From: Achatina immaculata
Taxonomy: Eukaryota; Mollusca; Gastropoda; Stylommatophora; Achatinidae
Assembly (NCBI GenBank): GCA_009760885.1
Contig: CM019692.1
Span: forward strand, 55,728,964-55,792,963
Length of the DNA: 64,000 bases
Direction: 5' to 3'
The notes under the pieces were generated by a model that was given only the letters and a program-made list of their open reading frames with translations, ran no database searches and had not been told where the DNA came from. A program made the translations under genes and the position numbers. The first letter of the stretch is position 1. Each line of letters opens with the position of its first letter. Of this stretch, positions 44,383 to 55,368 are shown piece after piece.

Positions 44383-45438
44383 AGTGGCAGAAATTGAGAA
44401 AATTGATAATATTTCTCATCGAGCAGTCATTCTCTACCCCTGCATCAAGGGCTTATCATCGAAGGAGATCCATGAGGATAAGGTAGAGACTCTAGGGGAG
44501 AGTGCCCTTTCTTAAAGCACAGTGAAGAAATGGGCAGCTCAATTCAAACATGGAAGGGAGAGTCTGGAAGATGATCCCCGTCCAGGAAGATAGCGATGAA
44601 ACCACCGCAAAATCCATGACATGATAGTGGAGGATCGACGACTGACTGAGCAATACATTGCTACTGAGTTGGGCATCTCCCAGGAACGTGTTCATGCAAT
44701 TATTCACAATGATCTTCAAATGACAAAGGTCTCTGCTCGATGGGTCCCAAAACTTCTTGGAGGTGATCACAGACCACAGCGTCTCAACATGTCAAGAGAC
44801 AATCTTGGCTATTTTTCTGTAGATCCTGAAAAGTTTCTTCAGCAATTTGTGAGTATGGATGAGACTTGGGTTCGTCATTTTCAACCAGAAACAAAAGAAC
44901 AGTCAAAGCAGTGGACACATCATGGATCCCCACCTCCAAAGAAAGCAAGGGTGGTTCTGTCTGCAAGCAAAGTGATGGCTTCCATCTTTTGGGATTCAGA
45001 AGGTGTGATTTTGGTAGACTATCTTCAAAAGGGCAGAACGGTCACCGGGGCCTATTATGCTAATCTTGTGAAGCAACTGGGGTCAAATTGAAGGAAAAGC
45101 ATCGAGGGAAATTGAAGAGAGGAGTCATCTTTCATCAAGACAATGCTCCAGTTCACAAGTCGGCGGTGGCAATGGCTGCCATTCACGAATGTGGCTTCCA
45201 GCTTCTTGAACAACCTCCTTATTCTCCAGATTTGGCCCTTTTTGACTATTTACCAAACTAAAAAAGGAGCTCAGTGGTTGCAAATTTTCTTCAGATGATG
45301 CCAGTAGAAAGTGGTCTACATACTGTAGACCACTTTCTACTGGCACAAGATGCTGAGTTTTACGAAGATGGGATCCGTATGCTCCAGGATCGCTGGACTA
45401 AGTGCATAAACTTGCAAGGGGACTATGTTGAGAAATAA
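44383..45438 (+). pseudogene. Mariner transposase pseudogene (DD34D)
   Basis: Encodes a mariner-family transposase, which cuts and rejoins the element ends in the nucleus. The N-terminal paired-type helix-turn-helix region is recognisable (IEKIDNISHRAVI, GLSSKEIHED, STVKKWAAQFKHGRESL). It has stops: a TAA near 44514 and TAG/TGA near 44592-44597. The next frame, 44621-45091, has DRRLTEQYIATELGISQERV and SMDETWVRHF with the first catalytic Asp (44858-44860). A one-base shift near 45080 leads to a frame with HQDNAPVHKS (second Asp, 45139-45141) and YSPDLALFDYL (third Asp, 45244-45246), 34 residues apart. It ends LQGDYVEK and TAA at 45436-45438. All three catalytic residues survive but the frame does not. 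Confidence 0.93.
45299..45345. repeat. Perfect 22-bp inverted repeat inside the mariner
   Basis: Arms 45299-45320 and 45324-45345 are exact reverse complements (tgccagtagaaagtggtcta... on the left) with a 3-bp spacer. They would form a strong hairpin. Intact relatives are expected to lack the left arm, so it is probably a local inverted duplication. Confidence 0.92.
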
Positions 45439-45506
45439 CCCCAAAAAGGTTGCCCACAAATAATCCGTTGTACCTTATGCCGAGAACTTATCAATCAACC
45501 CTCGTA

Positions 45507-46214
45507 TATGAGGCTGTCTTGTAGTATTTTCAAGAAATTATAATATAGTTCTGTGGGGAGACCTGAAAGTCTAAATTCTGAAACGCCAAGTTCGATAAAT
45601 TAATGAATTGAACTATAGTCACGTATCCACAGCCACTCAAATCTCTTCTGTAAATCTCTAGCTCCTATCAAGACCACCCATGTCCTCATTTCATGTCTGA
45701 CCATTTACCTTCTGGCTACCTCTGCTATGAGCAAGTACACTTCAGCGTGTGGGGAAAGTCAAGGAGCTTGCCATTAGTACAACAAGCGGCCGTTTCTACA
45801 CGTTGTTATAAATCAGAAAACTAATATTAATTAGTAACATTAGTGATTTGTTATTAATTTATTCTCTGTCATGATAGGCACGCCGGCACATAACGTACGT
45901 ACAGACTGAAGATAACAGTGTTTTAATATAAAACTTTGCTGTATTTCAACAAAACTGAATACCCCAGAGAGTGTCTACGAAAGAAAAAAAGAAAGGAGAA
46001 GTCCTTGAATACCTTGGGGGTGAGTAGTTCAGCAAAACTAGCAAAGACCTTGAGACATACCTAACAAAAACTGCACCCTGCGCGTCATTTTCCGGGTGTT
46101 TACTACGTGAATCACTAACCCACAAATAAGAACTAGACTCGTACTAGCATACGAGCTATTTACAGTGAGATACGAGATATTTGCAGGCAAATACGAACGA
46201 ATAAAGGGGAGAAC
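45507..46214. other. Unassigned spacer
   Basis: No recognised feature. Confidence 0.5.
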
Positions 46215-46735
46215 TTTATTTTCAATGGATGACGAATTGGGCAGCTGGGCCTGTCCAACATTCTGACGTCCATTTTTCAACTTTCATTCTGATTCAGATA
46301 TTCAGCAGTATATTACTATTAGAGTATATACTGGAAAATAACACTAACAAACAAGAAATGAAGAATTAATAGGCATAATCCATTCATACAGTCAACAATA
46401 TAATGTATGAATAAAACATTCCATATTACCTCTCTCACACATTAAGCAGTAAATCTGATAAACAAGTTCATTCACAAAACAGTTATTTCACCTACTCTGC
46501 AAGCATATCATGTTTGCTAGGATAGTAGTAGTGCTATGAGAGTAGTGCATGTGTTGTTTTTTTTTTTTTGGGGGGGGGGAGGGGCGGGGGATATAATTAA
46601 AGTCAATCAGATATTGGTAAAGTTTGAAATTAAAGAAAAGAATATCACTTACAGGTTTAAAGTGGGATGGAATGGTATTTCTGAGGTGAACAGCAGAGTA
46701 AGCGAGACACAGATACATCTTGTATAAGCCAATCC
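46215..46735 (-). mobile_element. LINE-F 3' end (F2)
   Basis: The minus strand encodes MYLCLAYSAVHLRNTIPSHF and FNFKLYQYLIDFN (46590-46718), corresponding to the last residues of LINE-F at about 23680-23760. The 3' untranslated region has the LINE-F core in diverged form (cagaatgttggacaggccc, about 46240-46265) and AATAAAG. A poly-T/poly-G run at 46557-46590 interrupts it. Confidence 0.65.
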
Positions 46736-46910
46736 TAGCTGTTCGAAAAAAAGAAACGATTGATCTCTGTAATAAAATTATTTCACCTACTCTTCATGCA
46801 TACGAAGATAACTACCTGCAACAATCATGTGAGATCTGAACAGCTGAAGAAACAGTAACAATTACTCACACGATTATCCAAAACCTAAAGTTTGTGCATA
46901 GCCAACCAGG

Positions 46911-47122
46911 AGATTCCATGTTCAGAAAATCAAGACTTTGATGGAGGATGTCACTGGCTGGGATCTTCTGTTTAGAAAGTCAAGGCTTTGATAGTGGATA
47001 TCAGTGGCTGGGATTTTCTGTTTAGAAAGTCAAGGCTTTGATAGTGGATATCATTGGCTGGGATCTTCTGTTTAGAAAGTCAAGGCTTTGATAGAGGATA
47101 TCATTGGCTGTGATCCTCTGCA
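46911..47122. repeat. 50-bp tandem repeat, ~4 copies
   Basis: Units contain gtttagaaagtcaaggcttt, gatagtggatatcagtggct; the first copy is more diverged (gttcagaaaatcaagacttt). Spacing is 50-51 bp. Confidence 0.9.
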
Positions 47123-47562
47123 GGCATAAAACTCTCAGTTAAGTAGTCAGGTATTACTATTTCTCCTACAAACGAAAAGAGGTCTATGATCTTAGACCTC
47201 GGTGCTATCTATATCTTGTACTCTTATCATTCTTTTGCCATTTTGTCGTAGACTTTTCTTTAAATAAGGCTTATACCAGGGTTCTTCGGAGTGGCTGTTA
47301 TGGACACCAGAGGGATGATGGGACCATCCATGTGGTCGATAAATGGCTGAGGAAGAAATATTACTTACTTTTATGAAGTCATTATTATTATTATTATTAT
47401 TACTCTTAGTAGTTCTTGTTACAGTATTATTTATTAAATTACATTCATATAACAAATATTTATGAGTCAATGAACTGTCTGAAACTTCATAACGGGTTCC
47501 GTGTTCTGAAGAGTCTGAATGTTTCAGCGTAGCCAAGCCGTATCTATTTAACAACTATTTAA
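47123..47562. other. Unassigned spacer
   Basis: Contains (ATT)n at about 47382-47402. No gene recognised. Confidence 0.5.
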
Positions 47563-47640
47563 CCCGAAAATATGGGCACTAACACCATATCCCTATGTGC
47601 CTCTAAGGCATGACAGGATTACCTTTACTTACTTACTTAA
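47563..47640 (+). mobile_element. SINE 3' end (S5)
   Basis: gaaaatatgggcactaacac, catatccctatgtgcctcta, aggcatgacaggattacc and a (TTAC)n tail. It is identical in large part to the 3' end of the antisense SINE at 60193-60265. Confidence 0.8.
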
Positions 47641-50616
47641 CCCCAACGCATAGAGCAGAAGAGAATGTTTTATTTTCCCACATGTATTTACGTGGATTGA
47701 AAATAATCGTATCATACTTCGAAAGAAATCTTCCTACGGCCCCTTATAAGAGAAGACAATCGCCTTTCGCTTGTTCAAAAATAGATACAGATAAAGAGGA
47801 CAGTGATGTAAAGTGAGGTTGAAGCGCAAAAAGAATGAAAAACAGGACAATATAGTCTGAAAAAATATATGAAACAGACTGACGATATGACGTACCTAGT
47901 ACTTTTTAAAAGTTCTGTAAAGATGTAATGTCAGCATTGACTATTTATCGTCATCTGCATCACCATCACCATGAATGTGTCACGGGAACAAATAGTCAGA
48001 AGTTCTAGACAAGAAGCATATTCAGGAAGTGATACATCGCTGTATAAGCGTTTTTAAAATCCTAATATCGCAACTTTGAAAGAGGCAAGACGAAAGATTA
48101 TAATGTGACTAAAATGTATTTTATTTCTCACACGTTCTTTGTCGTTTACGGTGGAACTAATATCGAGTCCTTTATCTGTTTAAACTATAAAAATTGTCTC
48201 ACGTCTTATATTTACTATTCTCAGCAACTCTGCCAGAGATACGACTGATTACAAGTTTTTCTCGAGACTGATTCTACAAATATTTTGTCACATCTTTACT
48301 TAGTCACAGACGTATTTCGTCACGTTTGGCTATAGTAAAAGTAAACCTAATGTTTCTGTTATACAGATCCAGCCTCATCTATTTTCCCACTGTCTTTTTT
48401 CTTTGGCCATATTTGTTTCCTTCTCAGATCACACATCACCTCTTTGGCACATTTTCTTCTCTTTGTGATATGATCTTTCGCCTGTTCACACCAGTCTTTT
48501 CAGTGGTGATGTACAATTTATTCATCGATGCCTAACAAATACACTCGTATTTTAACTTCTGTTTTGCCATGTTACATCTTTCTTACATAAGCAAAGCACT
48601 AACAACTTTCGCAATAAGACAGGCTTTGAATATACTTCCGGAATTAAGGATAAGGCATTAGTTTCAGTGTTGGCGTCCAATTTCTTGACCATCCACAAAC
48701 TAAATACGTATATCTAGAAACTAAACCTTGTGGATAGTATTAGTTTATACGAAAATACGAAATAAAACATATCGTTTATTGGAAAAGGATTAAATCGTGA
48801 AAATAAACCTTCGCGAATATGACTGTCACTCGAAAATAGAAGATACAAATTTCTCTCAACTTATCTTCCTGAAGAACAACACTGGATATTTGCTCGAAGT
48901 TAAGAAGTAAAGACATTCAAATTTCCCATATAGAACTGCCCTGTTCATAAATTCCACCAAGTAGCATGCTTTTTAGCAAATACCTTGTTTTGCCATGGAA
49001 CGCCACTAAATGAGAGTCCGTAATGACAAACTATTCCTCTTTTCCAAGTCATCGTTGTCTGGTCGTTACTATTCATCGATTACACGGATCCCTTTTGGAA
49101 ATGTCTCGGGTTGGCCACAGAAAAAGCACAATTCCCCAACCCCGGACACACAGATCGATTGCCGCAATGACTTCTTTCATGCGCTGTCATTAAGACTGTT
49201 GAACCTGTCCTCAGTGGTCAGACGTCAGTCATTGTACTAAAGTCCACAGTATGAGAATCAATGTAGATGAAACAAAAATATTGACGGAAGAGAAAAGTCA
49301 AACTATGGTAATATCGTGTTTGATGACGGCCAACTGAAACAAATCCAAAGTTGACATATCTGGTCTGAATGTTTTCCCACTTTGGAAACCAAATATCGAT
49401 ATTAAAATCAAATATCCGACATCACGGGAGCCTAATTTGAAAATAAAATAAAAAAATAAGAAAGAAATGAAAATAAGATACTGGGATATTATTTATGATT
49501 ATATACTTTTCAGTACTTACTAGAAGCACATTCTAACAGGAAGCAGGCATATAGAGAAGAGAAGATCCTATTAAATGAGAATCAATGTGATAGAGGGCAT
49601 CTCAAAGCGCTCGTGATAAAAGTACGTGAGAAAATAGATTAGAAGTCGATAATCGACCTTCCAAGAAACGTTGTATGGGACAAGAGCTAGATGAATGTAG
49701 ACAAAATTCGATATTTTCTTCACGTTTCAGACAGGTGGTGATCTGACTAACCGTTCATGAATGTCTCATTTCTGCGTCTTCTTTATTTTGTTGTTGTTGT
49801 TGTTGTCCTTGAATGTGGTGTGTGTTTGCGAAATATTGGTTGTTTTTGCTCAGGCTTCATGTTTTGTGTGCATCGTGAGAAATATTCTCAAAAAAAACCC
49901 CTTTTTTTCACCGTTTTTTATATTTAAAACCTTTCTTTTAGACATAATGGAACACTCCAAAACCCTTTTATTTCAGAAACAGTTAAGACGTTCACTTCTG
50001 TATTTACAAGAATGTGGTAGCTGCAATAATTTTGATATTATAATTGTCTACATAAAAGAGCTGTTTATCATTACAACATAACAAACAAAAATTGTAAAAT
50101 TATATTAATGAACGCTCATGCTCCAAGAAGAAGGGACAACAAGTCATCACATTTCATCACTGCGCCTCGAGTTCTTGTTTCGCCCCCATAGGCCGGATGC
50201 CTTGTGCTTGCATGAAAGTCAACGCGACATAATGGCAGTGTCGAGAATCTTTAAGACAAGGCGTTCATCGTGTGAAAATTTGGCGTCGGATACTCATTTT
50301 GCCACGTGGTTAGCCCCAGAGGTCATTCGCATTTGATAAATCAGCAGACTACGATGGAATAGACAAGAAATTTGCCCATTTTGGAAAAATCGCTTGAGGC
50401 TACAGGGCTATGAGTAGTCGCTAGAGACAAGACAAGGTAACGATTTTTCTGGGCTGTATCAATTACGGCAGCGTGGGATTCCAACAAATAGCAGATTAAA
50501 CATTCAAATGTTCTTTAAGGCGTCTTTCGAGTTCCCCACTGCTGACTGTGGAGAATTTGAATAAATCACGTCTGAAATCAAACTAAAAAAACAAACAACA
50601 AACTGAACCGTTTAAG
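47641..50616. other. ~3 kb without recognisable elements
   Basis: AT-rich, with (TTG)n near 49790 and homopolymer runs. Frames of 60-106 codons show no family motif. This is one of the longest repeat-free stretches, so it may be unique host DNA. Confidence 0.45.
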
Positions 50617-51483
50617 TACTTATTTGTAAACCGGTCTCTTTACTTTTTAGCTACTTATTTATACACTGGTCTCTTTACTTTTTAGCTACTTATTTATACA
50701 CTGGTCTCTTTGCTGTTTAGCTACTTATTTATACACTGGTCTCTTTACTTTTTAGCTACTTATTTATACACTGGTCTCTTTACTTTTTAGCTACTTATTT
50801 ATACACTGGTCTCTTTACTTTTTAGCTACTTATTTATACACTGGTCTCTTTACTGTTTTGCTTCTTATTTATACACTGGTCTCTTTACTGTTTAGCTACT
50901 TATTTATACACTGGTCTCTTTACTGTTTTGCTTCTTATTTATACACTGGTCTCTTTACTGTTTAGCTACTTATTTATACACTGGTCTCTTTACTGTTTAG
51001 CTACTTATTTATACACTGGTCTCTTTACTGTTTAGCTACTTATTTATACACTGGTCTCTTTACTGTTTAGCTACTTATTTATACACTGGTCTCTTTACTT
51101 TTTAGCTACTTATTTATACACTGGTCTCTTTACTTTTTAGCTAGTTATTTATACACTGGTCTCTTTACTTTTTAGCTAGTTATTTATACACTGGTCTCTT
51201 TACTTTTTAGCTACTTATTTATACACTGGTCTCTTTACTTTTTAGCTACTTATTTATACACTGGTCTCTTTACTTTTTAGCTACTTATTTATACACTGGT
51301 CTCTTTACTTTTTAGCTACTTATTTATACACTGGTCTCTTTACTTTTTAGCTACTTATTTATACACTGGTCTCTTTACTTTTTAGCTACTTATTTATACA
51401 CTGGTCTCTTTACTGTTTTGCTTCTTATTTATACACTGGTCTCTTTACTGTTTTGCTTCTTATTTATACACTAGTCTTTTTAC
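50617..51483. repeat. 35-bp minisatellite, ~25 copies
   Basis: The unit tacttatttatacactggtc followed by tctttactttttagc repeats about 24.8 times at a constant 35 bp. Unit endings come in three forms: ctttttagctact, ctgtttagctact and ctgttttgcttct. They are clustered in runs, consistent with local spread by unequal exchange or slippage. Non-coding. Confidence 0.96.
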
Positions 51484-54400
51484 AATAACTATAGTATTTT
51501 TCTTGAGAAATATACAAATAAATTTGCTCGCTTAAATATTTGGAAATGATTCTGGCATTCTTGAGCTTGTCACGTGAATTGGCACAACATTTAAGAATGG
51601 AGGGTGTGAAATCTAAACAAATAATATGAACGGCGGGGAAAAAAAACCCATTAAAATAAGTAGCCAGGATTAAGAGATGGAACCAGCAATACTATGAGCG
51701 TGCAAATGAGCTTTCATGATACAAACTACCACAGAACTAATAATATCTTTTGTAAAACGTTCTAGTTCTTTTCGGTACAGGCTACGAATGCTTGAGTTAT
51801 AATTGTCGAAACTTCGTTCCGAATAAAAATTTCCTTTAACTTTTATGGTCCTACTTTTTACACTAACAAGTTCAAATGGATTTGACGTTATTGCCATCAG
51901 CAAATGTCATGCTGATAAGTGCATGTGATGTTCATTTAGAGAAGACGTTGTACTAGAACAAAAAAAAAACAAAAAAACAAAAACAAAAAAACAAAAGAAC
52001 GAACCACATTTGGCAAATAATGGCAACAGCTACACACAGAGATGGGATTAATTAAATGTAAATGTAATCTTTGACTGATCTCTCTTTTAATCTTCAGGTT
52101 TTCAATACGGACTATTATTAAATTCGTTGCCCGTTATTTTAGTCCTTCATTTTGTTATAGGGCATTGTTATCATTGTTTTATGCTGCTCTTTGCTTTATT
52201 GTTCATCAGACCATGGCGTAAAATCTCCAACAAGGATTTCCAGAGCATCCAGCATGATCCGGTGTTCGGATCTGATATTTTTCTTATGTTCGATAAGAAC
52301 TTTACTTCTGAGTTTCCCTTCAATTAAATGGCTCTAAAATGTACAGTTTCTATGGCTTGTCGAAGATTCTAATGCTCTGAAATATTTTGAAGATAAGATA
52401 TTGTTAGAAGGTTGAAACATTCACAGTAAGCAACAATGCAAACCGCAACACACTGCATGGATGGCCAACGACTGGTCTGGGAATTTTATTGTATGAAATC
52501 AAGTTCAAGTAAACACAGAACTATATTATTCCAAGCTGTAATAAGAGTAATAAACATCTTCTCTCGAAAAACAATATAAGAAATTTAGGAACATATGAAG
52601 GCCTCAGAAATTCAAAACACTGGAAAAATCATAAATATTAAATAATTTTAATAGAATTATTCATACTGAAACATGTCTTATCACAACTGCAGGTTTTATG
52701 AACCAAAACTATGTCAAAAGTTTCGATGACAAAGCTGTAGTTAAGAAATAAGGACACCACTGCATGTCTCTATGAAGAACTTCACTGATACAAACCTTCA
52801 AAAGGACACCGAGTACTGTATGATTATAAACATCCATATTTAGTCACGGAAAATATTGACTGTCCATTTAGTACCATGGAGGCCACTCATGTCTCTTCAA
52901 ATACCAGACTGCACTTCCTTGGTGGATTCGCTAAATCTAGTTTTGGCAATGGTCTTCACTGTTCGGAAGCACTGATATATTGGTCTATGATGGTGTTTTG
53001 ATTGCTCCTTCACTGGGCTTGTTAGCTCAAGATAAATATCACTGCAAGGATTGTTTGATCTGGACTCCCCTTTGCCCCTTGGGTCTTGTGACATAGATCT
53101 GCTCAGTTTTACTTTTACTCTATGAATAAACCTTGTCTATATATCTTTCTGCCTGTTCGTCTAGAAATGGTTTTAATCAGCCGACGTTTTTTTTTCATTT
53201 AGGACTTTAGCTTTATCGACTCCTTTTCATGTTTCAGCGAAGAATTCCATCAATTCATTGCATAAGTTTGTCAAATATCAAATGAGAATTAAAGTAGTGT
53301 GAAGTGATAGAGTACAACCTATACAGTTAGTTTTGTAAAACTACGTCTAATTTGCTTTGTCTTTTTTTACTATCACTTTACACTATGCCAAATTTGCCAA
53401 ATTTGCAGCTGCATGATTTATTACTTCTATCTACTTTAGATTGTGATTACTGTAAAAGTTTATCGATTAGATGCTCTTTTTTTTTCCTTTCCCCATCATT
53501 TCATTTCCAGATCCTCATCTTCACCTCTGCGTCATTTTCCTTCTCGTTTTCCTGGCCTCTTGGAAATCAATATTTCTGATTTGTTCCATTGCAGGAATCT
53601 TCAGTCCCATGATTCAGTTCCGCTGTGGTCTTCTTGCCATTACGTCCCCGTCAGTCGTGGGCGACTTCATTCTGAAAGCAAGCAACTTGTCATTCACTCT
53701 CCATGTTTAACCACTGAACAAACCATAATGCTTTCCTGATGGACACCTAAAATCAACAAACCAGTCCCCCTTCCCTTCTTCTGTTTGTATTCAGCTCCAA
53801 AACCAATACATTTCATGCCCTCCCCAAGCGTCATCCCATTTGCAGCTCGGATTCTCCAGAAATCTCACTCGGGGAAGAATTTCTCCATTCCCGTGAATTA
53901 CCTCTGATAAATCGCGTGAGTCCATGTGGTAAAGTTAAGGAATGTTTATTTTTTGTGGAGATTTCTAAAGGCGGCAAGAAGAATGGAAAAGTGGTCCAGG
54001 AAAACGATGTGTGAGCACATAGAAGCAAAGAGATGGGGTGGGGGGAGAGTGCCCCATAATCATTTAACGTTGCATCCATTAGCGGATATCACAAGACTTC
54101 AACTGATCCAGACATAGAGATCTTCTTATCTCTGTCATATCGCTTTCATGTGGTTTATAATTTTACCTGAAAGTTTCATCTTCATATTTCCTCCAGCTCA
54201 GCTACCCCGTTTCTTTTTTTTTTCACATATATGCATTCTCAAACTTTACATTTTAACACTTTCCCCCATGACATTCTCAAAATTCATTCTTCATACTTTT
54301 ATTATAAAACTCTGAGAAAGTTTAATGTGAGTGCTTCGTGACCGAATGGTAGTACAATGTGCAATGTTATCGTTGTTATCGTTGTTATCGTGGCTAGACG

Positions 54401-54484
54401 GCTGCTTGTCCTCCTTGAGCTCAGGGCTCTCCTTCTAGATATCATCTTATTGATTTTCATACCTTTTCCCCAAAAGTCTGAAGT
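51484..54484. other. ~3 kb without recognisable elements
   Basis: Poly-A/CA-rich patch at 51958-52003. Small frames at 53352-53739 overlap in all three plus frames and are pyrimidine-rich, so they are not coding evidence. No gene recognised. Confidence 0.45.
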
Positions 54485-54491
54485 CTACTTC

Positions 54492-54711
54492 TTTCATCAT
54501 AACAATTTAGATAGGAAAGTCTTGGAAGGGTACATAATGGGAAAAAGAAAAAGAAGAAGACCAAGCCGAAGATGATTGCAAGACATCGTTGATGGTCTGC
54601 GAATGGACGCATCAGTAGCAGGGCATCTTGCTTACAACCAGGAGGCCTACAGGAAATCTGTTAGGGAGGCAAAGTTCGGCAAAAGGGACATGCAAATGAC
54701 TGACTTACTGA
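54492..54711 (+). mobile_element. LINE-E 3' stub (E3)
   Basis: NLDRKVLEGYIMGKRKRRRP, then a TGA in place of the Trp of the WLQDIVD block, then LQDIVDGLRMDASVAGHLAY and REAKFGK. The tail is TGAC-like (atgactgacttactga). ctacttc occurs on both sides (54485-54491 and 54712-54718), a probable 7-bp target duplication. Confidence 0.82.
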
Positions 54712-54718
54712 CTACTTC

Positions 54719-55358
54719 CATTTCTGTTGCTTCATTTAGTCATGCGCAAGCAAGCAAGTTGCGAACTGTACGGAAAACTATGAAACGGAAGAGGCGTTCC
54801 ATTTTCATATCTGCTCCAGTCTTGTCTATTTTTCTCAGTATTTAATTCTTGTGGTAACCTCTCTGAAAATATCTATATGGTTGCTCAGTTCTATTATAAA
54901 CAGCTATTTTGGTATTTTGAACTTATCTGTATTATAAATGACTCTTGATTGGTTTTTGCTTCTATTACAATAATTGAAATGTTTTTGGTGTAAGGTTGCT
55001 GTCAGTGCCAAAATCTGGCCGATGTATATATCTAACAACCTCTACCGTATTTAAACTTTTCTGTTATAAATGACTACAGTTTCTGATCAGTTTGTTTGGC
55101 CACTCACTTGCAAATTTTATAGACGTCTTTTGGCTGGAAAATACGTTCTCTGTTACCAAGTAATGGTGTACACATACAACGACTGTTTTTGTTCTTTTAT
55201 TACATTTGTAATATCAAGACTTTTATTTCACGCGATTGGTTCGTGCAAACTCCCAGATCAATGATAAGGCGAAAAATGGAGATCCATTCGAGCGAACCTA
55301 CACGAATATCAAACGAGTTGTTGACGACACTGAAAATAATTATGAAATGCATATCTGT
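54719..55358. other. Unassigned spacer
   Basis: AT-rich, no recognised feature. Confidence 0.5.
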
Positions 55359-55368
55359 ATAGTCTTTT

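Larger units (their letters stand above)
44226..45504 (+). mobile_element. Complete mariner element, inactive
   Basis: 1,279 bp, the normal mariner length. The 35-bp terminal inverted repeats (44226-44260 and 45470-45504) match at 32 of 35 positions and share tgattgataagttct and ggcataaggtac. The target duplication TA lies at 44224-44225 and 45505-45506. The element carries one transposase gene with stops, frameshifts and an internal hairpin. It is a cut-and-paste DNA transposon without other genes. Confidence 0.95.

Noticed and set aside
53352..53739. Three overlapping plus-strand ORFs of 75-98 codons
   Set aside because: They occupy all three frames of a pyrimidine-rich stretch and share no motif; not evidence of an exon.
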